Assembly (NCBI GenBank): GCA_036426205.1
Contig: CM071568.1
Coordinates: 220,837,834-220,901,833, forward strand
DNA length: 64,000 nucleotides
DNA from: Ascaphus truei
Taxonomy: Eukaryota > Chordata > Amphibia > Anura > Ascaphidae
Reading direction: 5' to 3'
Shown here piece by piece: positions 12,174-23,628 of the stretch. The notes below the pieces were generated by a model. That model ran no database searches. It was given only the letters and a program-made list of their open reading frames with translations, and had not been told where the DNA came from. Each line of letters starts with the position of its first letter. The first letter of the stretch is position 1. The position numbers were made by a program, and so were the translations under genes.

Positions 12174-13210
12174 AGAACCGAGAAATCTTTTAAAAAATGG
12201 GAAATGTTTATTGATACTATGTTAAAACAAGATAGGGATTCAATAATACAAACATTTGAGCTCTTGGGGTCTCCTCTGACTGATTGCGATGGGTCACAGA
12301 TAATTTTGCCCTTGAGGAAATATGATAGTATATTGTTGATGTGGGAGATAGTGAATGGGGAATCTTATACCAAATTCTGTTAGGAGGATGTGTGGTGATA
12401 GCTTTGATGTTATAATTTGAAAATGCTTTTATCTGTTTTTTCTTTTTATTATTATTTATGTTAATGTGTTGAATTTTGAAATTATAAGTATGATGAGCAA
12501 CACCAAAAATAATTTTGTGTAAAAGTATGTTTTCTGTGTTTCTTATTTTTTTTCTGTATTGTAATGTTGTAATGTTGTTGTTTTATGCTTGTAAACCCAA
12601 TAAAAAAAAATATTTTATAATCTAAGAAATATTCTTTGGAGTTGGTGATGGTATGATGACCTTATCATGACCTCACAATGTGCATAATTACAAAATGGTG
12701 TTTGAACAAAGAAGATAAGCACGCTAGAAAGTGTTTGAGACAGAGCTAGGATTATGGTCTAAAACGCTTATTTTAAATGTTTCCTGATAAAGGATGGATG
12801 CTAGGAGGAATGAAAAAAAGAATTAGCAAAACAACATATTCTTAAGGAGCGGGAGCAGCTGGATCAATGCATTATCGATTATGTAATCAGACTGTGGCGT
12901 TCTTGTCATCGGGCGTGCATTTCAGCAGAAGGAGGACATTTTGAACACACACTTTGAACGCAAACTTTATAGCAATCTTAGTGTTTCAGATTAGATTACA
13001 ACAATTTAGCACATTTACGAGCTAGAAGGAAAAACACCTATTTCTCGTTTAATGAAAATTAACCTTCTGCAGAGTATCTGGTACTTGTTCATGAAGATAA
13101 AAAACAGAGCACCATCCAATCCACAAAAATAAAGATCCAGAGGGGGCTATCTTATAAAATGGATTTTATTAGAACATACAAAAAGGCGAACCCCTAAAGA
13201 AGTGGGGGAA

Positions 13211-13255
13211 ACACACTACGCGTTTCACGCCTACAGCTCTTCATCATGGTTATTG
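13211..13255 (-). ncRNA. Degenerate hammerhead-like motif (HHR-D)
   Basis: On the minus strand it reads ATGATGA, then a 14-nt segment, then GAAAC and the palindrome ACGCGT. Stem II is now poorly paired on its 5' side, and no long stem I is evident. It is called by similarity to the other copies. Confidence 0.4.
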
Positions 13256-13546
13256 GATATGATAAGGAGGCACAGTACTCAGAAGAAATATTAAATATGT
13301 ATTTACCTATGGGACATTCGTTTGTTTGAGCACTGGCTTCACACTCTCTCATGTCTGGTACTTGTTGACATAATACAGTGACATCAATTTAGTTCACATC
13401 AGTTGATCATCTACATTGTGCTTCTTATATTGTGTTAATCTACATAACAGACCTACAATTGTGCAAATCTCCATGATGATTGTGCAAGAAATATTGAAGA
13501 TATAATGAAAAACTAAAGGGTTCCCTTTTTTCCTGAACACAGTGTA

Positions 13547-15599
13547 ACTATACACACATTTCCTCCATGAAAGTCATATTTAAATATATAAAATACATAT
13601 GTGTATAACTATAGAGTGAAATGGCTATTAGGGAAAATAATATAATAATAATGACCTTGGTATCATTTCCTTTTGATGAACTGTCTGTTGGTGCTACAAA
13701 ATCTCTGAATCTCTCTGAAGTCCTGTAGCAGAATATGTAATTCCACATCTCATATGCATCTAATTGGCTTGGAAAATGCAATAACATTTTCCTTGGCTTG
13801 TATAGATCAAGTTAAGATAGAAAGAGAGAGCTGTTAGTATGCAAATAGCTGGATGCGCAGTTCCTCATTTGACATGGTAGAATTAGAAGGAGTGGGCCTG
13901 TGGTTGATTTCTTCAGCCACCTTGTCTTTTTAATAACATTGGATTGAAATGAACTCTACTCTCCATGTGACAGCATGCACAGTTAGAAACTCTTCCTGCA
14001 TAAAGATGCAGCCATAGTATTACTCAATGTAAAAAGCTAAAGAAGAAAAGGTTTGTAGTCTACACTGATTTGCAATTTCAGGAAACCCACTTAGATGAAG
14101 TACTGTAGAGCTGTGTTTCATGTTTTTCTCTTTTTTTGAAGACGTTCTGTAGATAAAACTGCCTTTTGACTGGTAGCTTTGTATTCACATTGTACGTGAG
14201 CAAAACAGATAAGACTATAGTATGGCTGTGAAGTGAAATCAATAGTATCTTCATCCAAACAATTATGTCAATTTTGTCAAATGATGTTGCACAAATAAAA
14301 TTGAAATATATTTTTCTAGTGAGAACAAATAGTTTAAATATTTATTTCTGTTTATGTTCGTGGACGTGGTACAGTATTTGTTTTAGAGCTTTGTGGTAAG
14401 TAACAGGATTTGCTCAGCTTTGATAACACAGAAAATACACAATGTTGTTATTGTTCTGTTATTTTTTGATAGTACAAATGCATGTCAAAATCCTTAATAA
14501 TCAAGTTTAGTGGCCATCATATCATTTAAACTTAACTTTTAAAATACTTTTGTATTCATATTTGTTTACAAAAAATCATCTTAGTGATACATGAACATAA
14601 CATTAATTTAAACCATTAATCATTATTTTGGCTGCCCATAATTTTTTCCACAATTAACACATTTTACAGTAAGATTTTACTTTGTTTGAGCTATCCTGTA
14701 CATTTCCTGATTTACTCACTTGGTGTACCAACCTGTGTATATTGTGTGATTAAGACTACTATCACACATACCACTACCCGGTACGTGTATATATTCAGCC
14801 ACTAGTGGCTGTGTCTGTGTTTAAATACTACACTCACTGATTCCAATGGGGTGTTGATACCACCAAGCTGTAACCCGCACATATCATCAGGGATATTTGC
14901 TTACACTCCAACGTGAGACCTGGCACATATATTTTACTTTCGCTGCGCTTTTTTGGCTCACATGAGTCTCATTTATTTTTGGTACTTAGCGTCTGTATTT
15001 TAACCTTGAGTCAAGACTCAAATAAAGTGTTTTAACGTGCACAATTCACTCATCACTATATACACCTTATTCCTGTCCCCTGTATATTGTGCATCTGCAG
15101 AGTGCTCTCCATTGGGGTTCTATTCTACCCACAGTATCCATTGTTTAAGTAATCTATTATAATATAATAACTGATATACTAACTGATGTGCTCATCTTAG
15201 GGCTGCAGTTAAAAAAATTATCTTTTTTGAAAGTTTGTATTGTGCATGAGACAGAATCAAAGGCAATTCACAAATCAGGGTTAAACACAATTTTATTACT
15301 AAATGATATGGTATTTTACTCTTCTATTGTTTATATGATGGAACATAATATAGATTAAACATAAACCCTCGCTCAACCAAATTGTTTACCTAGAGTAAGG
15401 TGCACTCCTGGAATAGAATATATAACAGAATAACAAAGAACGGAATCCCAGTGCAGTGGGCATTTGGCTGTGAGACCCACCGTAAGTGTCACAATTAAAA
15501 TGTCTGGCAGAGTTTATTTTGGAGTTGAAATTGGAGGTGAAGATTTGAGGAAGATCTGGACTCTGCACAACAACTTTGCAACTGTGAGAACTTGACTTG
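13547..15599. other. AT-rich DNA, no gene seen
   Basis: I see no recognisable coding sequence. Bases 14700-15125 have the texture of a repeat, with an AATAAAG signal near 15022, but I cannot name it. Confidence 0.45.
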
Positions 15600-16266
15600 C
15601 TAAATGCTTTGATTATTTGTACTCTTCTTATCCTCCAATAACTGGGAAGTCTCTCCTCCTGCATCTCACTATGCCCTCCCTACTGCTTTTTCTGTTTACT
15701 GTTTCCTCACTCCTTTGTGAATGTCTCTGTACTCTCCAACTTCCCCACTCCCCACTGCACCATTATTTATACACCTCTCTCCCAACAACTTCTTTACCCC
15801 TCAATAAAAAAACACCCACACAAATCCTCTTTTCACATCCTCTATCTACTCCTTCCTGCTGCTGGGGATCTCTCCCCTATGCCTAAACCCAGACATACAC
15901 ACCTGATCTCACCCACGCCTCCCTGCCATCTCTTCCCCTGTAAATTGTGTTAATACTGACTAACCTTAAAACTCACAAATCAAGCATCCCAACAGCCTGC
16001 ACTCATGGTTACTGTCCCACACTCACAGTCACTCCTACCCCCCATTGTGACCAAGCACTGCCATTTACAGCACTTATTCCCTCACTTGCTGTCTCTGTAA
16101 ATTTCCCATCAAACCTCGTAGATTGTAAGCTATTCGGGGCAGGGATTTCCTTTCCTATTGTCTGATTTTGCTGCACTTATTGTATTTTTACAATTCCCCG
16201 TACTGTATTCTTTGTGAAGCGCTGAGTACACTTTTGGCACTATTTAAATAAAGACATACAATACAA
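15600..16266 (+). mobile_element. Internally deleted L2-clade LINE
   Basis: Bases about 15617-15950 match the 5' end of the L2 ORF at 22501, including a hydrophobic leader and a decayed 2A-like motif GDLSPMPKP at 15864-15890. They run directly into an L2-type 3' UTR (GATTGTAAGCTATTCGGGGC near 16121, AAGCGCTGAGTACAC near 16217) ending in the ATACAATACAAT tail. Endonuclease and reverse transcriptase are missing, so this is a copy with the middle deleted or skipped. Confidence 0.75.
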
Positions 16267-18208
16267 TGTAAGAAGCAAAGTAGTAGTACTGTAGGTGCCT
16301 GACCATTACATCATAGGATTAGCAAGGAGAGCGTGCTTCCCAATAGTGTCTCTCTACACCTTGCACTACTCCCTCATGTAGGCGTCCATAGGGCATTCTT
16401 CTTAAGAGCTTTAAAGACTTTTCTATTCATACTTTGTGATGGTGATTATAGCACCTTGCGCTCTTCTCCTAGGTTGCCTGTCTGAGAGTACCTGCTAGGT
16501 TTAATTTCTGTGCAGCGTATGGCAGACTTAGTCGGAGAAGCGCTATAGGGAATAGATATTGTATAGTATGGAGGGATATACTCTTGTATGTCATTCTGGG
16601 AACAAAATACTACTAGGGAAACTTATATCTATGAAATACCTTTGCTCACTAATCAACATTTGAGAGTAATTTTGACACCTAAGCCCCACCTCTAGATTAG
16701 TAAAATAGACCTCTGCAATTGTAGGCAACTACTAGAGATTATTAGATCAAAAAGTATTTGTAGAAGGGACTTTCCAAAATTATACAGCAACACCTCAGAC
16801 TGAATAATTTAGTTTTCCTCAACCTGAGACAACAGAAAGAGAGAGTTTATTTTGTAGTTATATTCTTTGTCATCATGTTTGATCCCCCATTAAATGATTA
16901 TTCTTCGGTTTTCTTGAATAAAAGTAATATTTTAGTTTGTATGTTGAAGTTTCCATATATGTTTTAGTATTGAGTGTCACTTCACTTGGATTCTGTTCTT
17001 TTTAGTCTTTTATAATGGAACATATACTGCTGCACAGTATGTGAATCAAAGTGATAAATGTACTAGAATGGCAATAGTTAAGTTATCCCTTCTCATAGGA
17101 GCTTGCTCTATAAAGGAAAATAGAGACTGACATTATAGTATGGAAAGCCAGGGCTACTTGCCATGAACCAAAAGCTATAACACATATCCCCAGGGAAAAA
17201 TCATATTGGTTAACAGTGTGAGGAGAGGTAGTTCCCTTGAATGAATTCAAGTCCAGTCTGGAAAACATTCTCCGTTTCTCTGAGATTCCAGTTATCACAG
17301 GGATTGGCGTGTCTGCATTTTAGCTGTGTGATGACAATCCGAGACTAATTAACATTACTAGTAAGTGGAAATTCACTTTTAAAATAATGCATCATTGCTT
17401 ATAATAGACAGGATGTACTTAGGTGAGTAATATAAGGAGTAAAATAGACCTAGCAAAAGCTTAAGGGTTATTTAGGTTTTAAACTAGTTGGTTTTCCAGA
17501 ACATGAGCGCCTCAGTTCAAGCTCTTAAAGACTGCTGGATCTTATTCTACATAGCCCCATCCTGCATCCTTGTCTTAAAGGGTAAAATGACAGCCTCCAA
17601 TATCACTACAGACAATGACAATTTAACTACAGAAACTTAGAGCTGCATAACTGTGGGTCTCCTAGAAGGGGAGAGGGGGGGGGGGTGGGGGGAGGTTAGA
17701 AGGAGCCATACCCATAGAAATCCCCCACATTAGGTCAGGTTGAAAACTTTTGTTTATTTTTGTTGTATTTTTGCTTTCACTTTTTTTTCTTATGCCAGAA
17801 TGTTCGATGGGCTGCAAGTTATTCCAACACAAAAAAAATGAAGGCATGTGAATTTGTTCAGCTTATGAATTTCTTCATAAAAAAAGATGGAGAGAAAACA
17901 ACTGTAAGCAGCCAAAAAAAAAAAGGTTTTTCTTCTATGATTAGAACTCCTTTTAATTCAGCAAAATAGGTCAAGGCTCTTAAATAGTGAAAACATTATT
18001 GATGATAATAAAAGAAAAAAAGAAAGAAAAAAAAGATGGAGAAAAATCTGTCTAATTATGCTTTCACGTGTAGCAGTCCCCCCTCCTTACCTCTGGTGAG
18101 GGGGGATCTGCTGGGTTGCTGCCGGAGCTCCGTGCAGGATCAGGAGTGCGGGGGTGGCCATCTTGGGTAGGCACGCATGTGCAGTGTGCAGAGTGCGGCG
18201 GCCATCTT
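16267..18208. other. No gene; probable repeat fragments at both ends
   Basis: Bases 16300-16570 look like a diverged LINE or SINE tail (GCGCTATAGGGAATAGATAT), and 18065-18208 is GC-rich and probably repeat-derived. In between are a poly-G run (about 17671-17695) and A-rich tracts. No coding signal. Confidence 0.4.
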
Positions 18209-18537
18209 TGTATTGTATGTCTTTATTTATATAGCGCCATTAATGTACATAGCGCTTCACAGTAGTAATACACGTGGTAATCAAATAAATAACAAATAAT
18301 ATAAACAGGTTATGGGAATAAGTGCATCAGACATAAGAGTAACATTAAGGAAAAGGAGTCCCTGCTCCGAGGAGCTTACAGTCTAATTGTTACAGTAGGT
18401 ATGGAGAACGAACAGAGACAGTAGGAGGGAATTTTGGTAAGTGCGTCTGCAGGGGGTCAATCTATATATATCATGTGTCCAGTATAATCCACAGTGCTAT
18501 TCATATGCTTCTTTAAGCAAGTGTGTCTTAAAGCTGC

Positions 18538-18989
18538 AGTTCAGTCTTTTTTTTTTTTTTTTTTTACATTTATTTTTTTACTTCAATAGTTTTATGTGTG
18601 CAATCTCTAATTACCTAAAGAACTGTATAGCTGCAGGTCAATTCGTTCTCCATGTATTGATAGGTCGAAATTTGGTGACATATTAAAAGCTGGGATTTGT
18701 TTATATTCTGCTTGTCAGTCAGTGGAAGCTCATGAATATTCATGAGCACTGCTGCACTGACATGTGCTAGAGGGAGGGCAGGGCTGACAAAGGGGTGTGC
18801 CAGGGCTTGTGACAGGACATGAAGGGGCAGTGCCTTAGCAAATGGCTGTTAAAATAGAATACAAGAAAATTGCTCTTTCAACGTTGTTTTTTTAAAAACA
18901 GAAAATGCTAAAAGTATTTTTTCTTACTACAGAACTGATTTATTTAAAAAAACCACACATGCAGGATATTGACTGAACTGCAGCTTTAA
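18538..18989 (-). mobile_element. Kolobok/T2-like MITE copy K2
   Basis: TTAA lies at both ends (18538-18541, 18986-18989) with inverted ends AGCTGCAGTTCAGT. The interior closely matches K1 at 808-1262, including the ATGAATATTCATGAGCACT segment. It is inserted in the 3' region of the L2 element and so is younger than it. Confidence 0.8.
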
Positions 18990-19427
18990 GGTGGGTCTTA
19001 AAGGTGGATAGAGAGGGTGCTAGTCGGGTATTGAGGGGAAGGGCATTCCAGAGGTGCGGGGCAGTAAGTGAGAAAGGTTTAAGGCGGGAAAGGGCTTTAG
19101 ATACAAAGGGGGTAGAAAGAAGACATCCTTGAGAGGAACGCAAGAGTCGGGATGGTGCATAACGAGAAATTAGGGCTGAGATGTAAAGAGGAGCAGAAGA
19201 GTGTAAAGCTTTAAAAGTGAGGAGGAGAATTGAGTGTGTGATACGGGATTTGATCGGAAGCCAGGAGAGGGATTTCAGGAGGGGAGACGCTGAGACAGAT
19301 TTTGGAATGAGTAGAGGGATTCTGGCAGCAGCGTTTAGGATAGATTGTAGGGGAGACAGGTGACAGGCATGAAGGCCGGACAGCAGGAGGTTACAGTAAT
19401 CAAGACAGGAGAGAATGAGGGCCTGAG

Positions 19428-20521
19428 TCAGAGTTTTAGCAGTTGAGCAACAGAGAAACGGGCGTATCTTAGTGATATTGCGTAGGAAAAAGCGACAGGT
19501 TTTAGAAACGTTCTGAATATGAGAGATGCGTCGAGTGTGATCCCTAAGCAGCGTGCTTGGGCTACTGGGTGAATGATCATACTTCCAACAGTCATGTGGA
19601 AGGAGGGAATAGGGCCAGGTTTAGGAGGAAGTATGAGGAGCTCTGTTTTTGCCATGTTGAGTTTAAGGCGGCAGAGGGCCATCCAGGATGATATAGCAGA
19701 GAGACATTCAGAAACTTTGGTTTTTACAGCAGGTGTAAGGTCGGGTGTTGAAAAGTAAATTTGTGTGTTGTCAGCATAGAGGTGATATTTAAACCCAAGA
19801 GATGTTATTAGGTCCCCTAGAGAGAGTGTGTACAGAGAAAAGAAAAGAGGTCCCAGGACAGAGCCATGGGGTACCCCCACAGAGAGATCAATAGAGGAGG
19901 AGGTGTTAGCAGAAGAGACACTGAAAGTACGATGGGAGAGGTAAGAGGAGATCCAGGATAGAGCTTTGTTCCGAATACCAAGAGTATGGAGCATGTGAAG
20001 GAGAAGAGGGGGGTCCACAGTGTCAAATGCTGCAGAGAGGTCGAGTAATATGAGCACAGTGTAATGACCTCTGTCTTTGGCAGCATGGAGGTCATCCATT
20101 ATTTTAGTGAGGGCTGTTTCCGTGTAGTGAGCCGTGCGGAAGCCAGATTATAGACGGTCTAGGAGAGAATAGGTGTTGAGAAAATGGAGCAAGCGAGAGA
20201 ATACAAGACGTTCAAGGAGTTTGGAGGCAAAAGGCAGGAGGGAGACAGGTCGATAGTTAGACGGAAAGGTAGGGTCAAGCTTGCTGTTTTTGAGTAATGG
20301 TATAACTGTTGCATGTTTGAAGGAGGATGGAAAGATACCAGAGTAGAGGGAGGAGTTAAAAATGTGTGTGAGGGTAGGGATTATAGAAGGACCAAGAGGT
20401 TTTAGGAGATGGGAGGGAATCGGGTCAAGAGAGCAAGAGGTAGAGGGGAAGAGGAGATCAACAGTGACACATCCTCCCCTGAGACAGTGGAAAAAGAGTC
20501 AAGGAAGGCAGGAGGAGAGTT
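19428..20521 (-). pseudogene. L2 reverse transcriptase remnant
   Basis: The open part is 19428-20099 (223 codons). It shows [12 protein letters not shown] (first catalytic aspartate at residue 20), [18 protein letters not shown] (usually GVPQGSVLGP), and YADN at residues 108-111 where the family has YADD. Loss of the second metal-binding aspartate alone would abolish polymerase activity. Upstream reverse transcriptase sequence continues in other frames to the MITE at 20523. Confidence 0.85.
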
Positions 20522-20522
20522 A

Positions 20523-20882
20523 CACTACCGACACACTTTATTGAAGTGTGGTCGGTACCGCAAGCCGGGAAATCTCCCGGCTTGCTAGTGGCCGCCCCTC
20601 GGCGTGCCGCGCGTCATAGACGCGCGGTCACGCGTCATCGGGAGCGTGCGCCCCCTGCACGTGTGTCCAGGGGCTCCCCGAGGGGGCCCTGGTGTCCCGC
20701 GATCACGGGACAGCGGCAGGGGGGACCGGGGGACCCGGCGGACCCGGCAGCGGTAGGGAGAGCGCCCCGATCGGAGGGCGCTCTTCTGCTGCTTCGGCGC
20801 GCGCCCGTCACACTCGGGCGCGCGCCAGGCTACTGCTGCGGCACAGAACGGGCAAATGCTCGAATAAACTGTGCCGCAGCAG
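20523..20882. mobile_element. TA-flanked MITE copy C1
   Basis: It begins CACTACCGACACACTTTATT and ends in AATAAACTGTGCCGCAGCAG, flanked by TA (20521-20522, 20883-20884). Its ends match those of 54510-54906. The interior is very GC-rich with an early palindrome (CAAGCCGGGA ... TCCCGGCTTG). The superfamily is uncertain; the CACTA-like start and the TA flanks point in different directions. Confidence 0.65.
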
Positions 20883-20970
20883 TAGGAAGAGGTGTAGGAT
20901 GGGAGGAAGAAACAGAGGGAATGTTCAGACGTATGGATTCTACCTTTTCTTTAAAATAGTCAGCAAAGTC

Positions 20971-21594
20971 CTAGGCAGAGATGGAGGAAGAAGAGGCAAC
21001 TGAGGGTGGTTTGAGTAGAGCATCAAAGACAGAGAAGAATTGGCGTGGGTTAGACTTGTGCTTGTTGATTAGAGAAGAAAAGTAGGCTTGTTTAGCTTGC
21101 GAGAGGGCACAGTTCAAACAGGATAGCATACATTTGTATTGAAGAAAGTCTGCAAGAGTATGAGATTTCCTCCAGAGGCGTTCAGAGGAACGAGTGGAGG
21201 AATGCAGCATGCGCGTGTGGGAATTTAGCCAGGGTCTGGGGTTAGAAGGGTGAGGATGGCAGAGAGAAAGCGGGGCATGTAGATCAAAAGAGGAGGATAA
21301 GGCAGAGTTATGTTTCCTGACCAGGTTGTCATGGTCTGTAGCAGAGCTGAGAGAGGAGAGGGAGGAGCATAAAGTGGAATCAAAGTCTGGTAGGTGAATA
21401 GAGCGCAGGTTTCTGCAGAATCGGGGGGTACATGGAGGTGGAGAAGGGGAGAAGCGAGATAGAGAGAATGAGATGGTCAGAGAGAGGAAAAGGGGAAATG
21501 GAGAAATCAGAGAGAGAGAAGTTTTTAGTGAAAACCAGGTCTTGGTAGTGGCCATCCTTGTGGGTGCTGGCTGCAGTCCACTGTTGAAGGCCAA
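20971..21594 (-). pseudogene. L2 ORF linker between endonuclease and reverse transcriptase
   Basis: The frame overlaps the end of the endonuclease frame, showing a frameshift in the single L2 ORF. The recognisable L2/CR1-type stretch AKQAYFSSLINKHKSNPRQF lies close to the start of the reverse transcriptase. The first part of this frame is out-of-frame endonuclease sequence and should be ignored. Confidence 0.7.
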
Positions 21595-22501
21595 AAGAAG
21601 AGGTTAGAGAGAGAAAGTGGAAAGCCCAAGGGAGAGAGGGGTCATCAATGCGGCAATCGAAGTCCCCAAGGAGAAGAACAGGAGAGTCTGAGGAGAGAAA
21701 GACAGAGAGCCAGGATTCAAAGTGAGAGAGAAAGGCAGAGGGGGGATGAGTAGAGATAAGTGGGCGATAGATGACTGCCACATGGAAAGGGAGAGGTGAG
21801 AAGATCTGGATAGTGTGAGCCTCAAAGGAAGGAAAAACAAGAGAAGGAGAAATAGTAAGGGTTTGGTAACGGCAGATAGAGGAGAGCAGGAGCCCCATGC
21901 CTCCACCCCTGCCATCAGGGCGCGAAGTGTGGGAGAAATAAAGGCCACCATAAGAGAGGGCAGCTTCCAGAGCAGAGTCAGACTGAGTGAGCCAGGTCTC
22001 AGCTATAGCAAATAGGAGCAGAGAGTGAGAGAGAAAGAAGTCATGCACAGAGAGGAACTTCTTAGAAAGGGAGCGAGCATTCCAAAGGGCACAGGAGAAT
22101 GGGAGAGAGGAGGGAGGGTGACAGGGGATGGGTATGAGGTTAGAGGGGTTAACACCAGAAGGAGTAGAGGTTGCATTTGGCAGGTGAGGACGAGAGCATA
22201 CAGAAATATAGCAGGGACCAGGATTGGGAGAGATATCCCCAGAAGCAAGGAGGAGAAGCATGGATAGAAAGAGAATGTGTGAGGAGGATTTGTAGGGGTG
22301 TGATTTAGTGCAGGGGGTATAGCTGTGTAGTGTCAGAGGGCGCAGGTAAGAAAGGAGTTCATGTGAACAGAGAAGTGGTGAAGGAAGGAGAGATGGAGAT
22401 ATATGAATAGAGTTAGAGACATACTGAGGCTGGTAAAAAGAAGTGCATAATTTGAGAAGAAGTGAAGTCACAGCAAATATAAATGGTAAAGGCAGCATCA
22501 C
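21380..22501 (-). pseudogene. L2 ORF N-terminal part with APE-type endonuclease
   Basis: This frame has 373 codons. Residues 1-95 form a hydrophobic leader ending in a 2A-like motif. The endonuclease follows with ALWNARSLSKK (about residue 138), AIAETWLT, RGGGMGLLLS, VAVIYRPL, LLLGDFDCRIDDPS and PFPLSDHLILSIS. GDFD stands where GDFN is usual; the SDH motif is kept. The C-terminal residues leave the L2 frame by a shift. The endonuclease would nick target DNA to prime reverse transcription, but the rest of the element is broken. Confidence 0.85.
22214..22240 (-). other. 2A-like translational recoding motif
   Basis: Residues 88-96 of the L2 frame read GDISPNPGP, preceded by a leucine-rich run (FLSMLLLLAS). 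2A peptides end in D-x-E-x-NPGP and make the ribosome skip the last glycine-proline bond; APE-type LINEs are known to carry them. Here the conserved glutamate is serine, so activity is uncertain. Confidence 0.6.
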
Positions 22502-22705
22502 AGCCGTAGTAAAGTGCTGATATGTGCAGTCTGGTATAGATGATATCCTCCTTTCCAGCGTAGTTCAAATGCAGGAATGGGCTATTAGGGGTTGTCCACT
22601 TCTTCACTTCTTTTGAACTTCCTTTTAAACTTCAGCTACTTACAATGGGCTACTTGGAGATGGGCTGCTTGCATCTTGAGATATCTCCACAAGACACAGC
22701 GCGGG

Positions 22706-22724
22706 ACTACAAGTCCCAGAATCC
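22706..22724 (+). promoter_or_regulatory. ZNF143/STAF-like binding site
   Basis: ACTACAAGTCCCAGAATCC differs at two positions from the classical vertebrate ZNF143 site ACTACAATTCCCAGAATGC. It sits about 55 bp upstream of a CCAAT box, an arrangement typical of active promoters. Confidence 0.6.
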
Positions 22725-22760
22725 TCTGGTGGGAGGAAAACACCACATGGGGCTAGCCAA

Positions 22761-22800
22761 CCAATAGGAGTCGCATAGGCAGCAGGAAAGGTATATCATC
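22761..22800 (+). promoter_or_regulatory. CCAAT box and TATA-like element
   Basis: ACCAATAGG near 22760 is followed about 30 bp later by GGTATATCATC, then by a CpG-rich stretch suitable for a start near 22820. This would be the LTR promoter. Confidence 0.45.
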
Positions 22801-23628
22801 CGCGCGCGGAAAGCCCGCGAGTCAGTCGGACGGAGGGCGGCAAGATAGCAGGTAGTGTCCAGGGAGCAGTGTCCTTGGACTAGGCCTAGGCTTTCCCCTT
22901 AGGCCCCAGCTAGGCCCTGAGGCACCCTAAGAGGAGTGTTGTAAGGAAGGCCCCAGATAGGTACTTTTCCCTTTATTTGATATTGTTGCAGCAGTGATCG
23001 GACGGCCACGCGGTACCCAGCAGCCTGGGACTAGGTCACAGGATTCATAGACATTCCAGTGCGACTCTCTTGCTGGAGCTCACCTCAAGAGGAGGGTCAG
23101 GACCCTAAAGAGTGAAGTAATTGGTGTCAGAGGCCCTTCAGTGTGGGACCTGACTGTTCCTTATCCGACAGCTGCACCTGGGTACAGGAGTGCTCAGGAA
23201 GGTATACACGTGCACCAACAGTTCACAGGGGTAGCGCTACCTCACACTTGGGTGGGACTTGCTGGGAAGGACACCAGGGGTATTGGTGCCACTGCACCCT
23301 CAATACTTTGGGGGGAACCATCACATGTTAGGACATTGGGCATACACTGTGGGTGCAGGAGTGCTGTTATTGTTATATGTTAGTGTGTGTACAGTAAAGA
23401 CTAGTTATATACATTGGGTGTGTATTACTTATTACTGTGTATTGGTTTCTGTGAGGGGTTATCCCACCCATGTTGGGATCCCTCATAGGTGGAGGCGCTG
23501 CACTACAAAGAGAGAGAGAGAGAAAGAGTTCACCCCAGGCTCCCAGCGGCGGAGGCATAGGTCTCCTGTGAGAAACAGGTATAGCAGCATGCGTAGTTTC
23601 CCTTAGGCATAGGGAAAGGGGGCTACAC

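Larger units (their letters stand above)
6099..12610 (+). mobile_element. L1-clade LINE, nearly full length, inactive
   Basis: The order is a short 5' region with an A/G-rich tract, ORF1 remnant (6251-7922), spacer, ORF2 remnant (about 8430-12173), then a 3' UTR ending in AATAAA at 12598 and a short A-run. Both ORFs are broken by several stops and shifts. It lies inside an older TA-flanked element and is interrupted by a GC-rich MITE (6771-7448). A clean target duplication could not be recognised. L1 versus its Tx1 branch cannot be settled by eye. Confidence 0.85.
5968..13544. mobile_element. TA-flanked inverted-repeat element split by an L1
   Basis: The left end (TACTGTGTTCAGAAAAAAAG) and the complement of the right end (CACTGTGTTCAGGAAAAAAG) are flanked by TA at 5966-5967 and 13545-13546. 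Similarity continues inward for roughly 110 bp on each side. Without the L1 at 6099-12610 the element would be about 1.07 kb. TA duplications and long inverted repeats suggest a Tc1/mariner-type non-autonomous element. The right part contains a hammerhead-like motif at 13211-13255. Confidence 0.65.
18209..22620 (-). mobile_element. L2-clade LINE, long copy with nested insertions
   Basis: Read on the minus strand: 5' end near 22620, a single ORF with endonuclease (21380-22501), a linker region (20971-21594), reverse transcriptase (19428-20521), then the 3' UTR ending at 18209. The 3' end (ATAGCGCCATTAATGTAC, AGCGCTTCACAG on the plus strand) is typical of L2-type tails. A TA-flanked MITE (20523-20882) splits the reverse transcriptase region and a Kolobok-like MITE (18538-18989) splits the 3' region. 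Several shifts and a mutated active site make it inactive. Confidence 0.85.
22680..23628 (+). mobile_element. Probable solo LTR
   Basis: It ends in GGGGGCTACA with a clear boundary. A promoter-like region (CCAAT at 22762, TATATC near 22792) and an AGTAAAG poly(A)-type signal near 23395 give plus orientation. A GA microsatellite lies at 23510-23525. The left end and a target duplication are not resolved, so the call rests on the signal layout. Confidence 0.45.

Noticed and set aside
20546..21003. Arginine/alanine-rich frame of 137 codons on the plus strand.
   Set aside because: It starts inside the GC-rich MITE C1 and runs antisense to L2; there is no domain.
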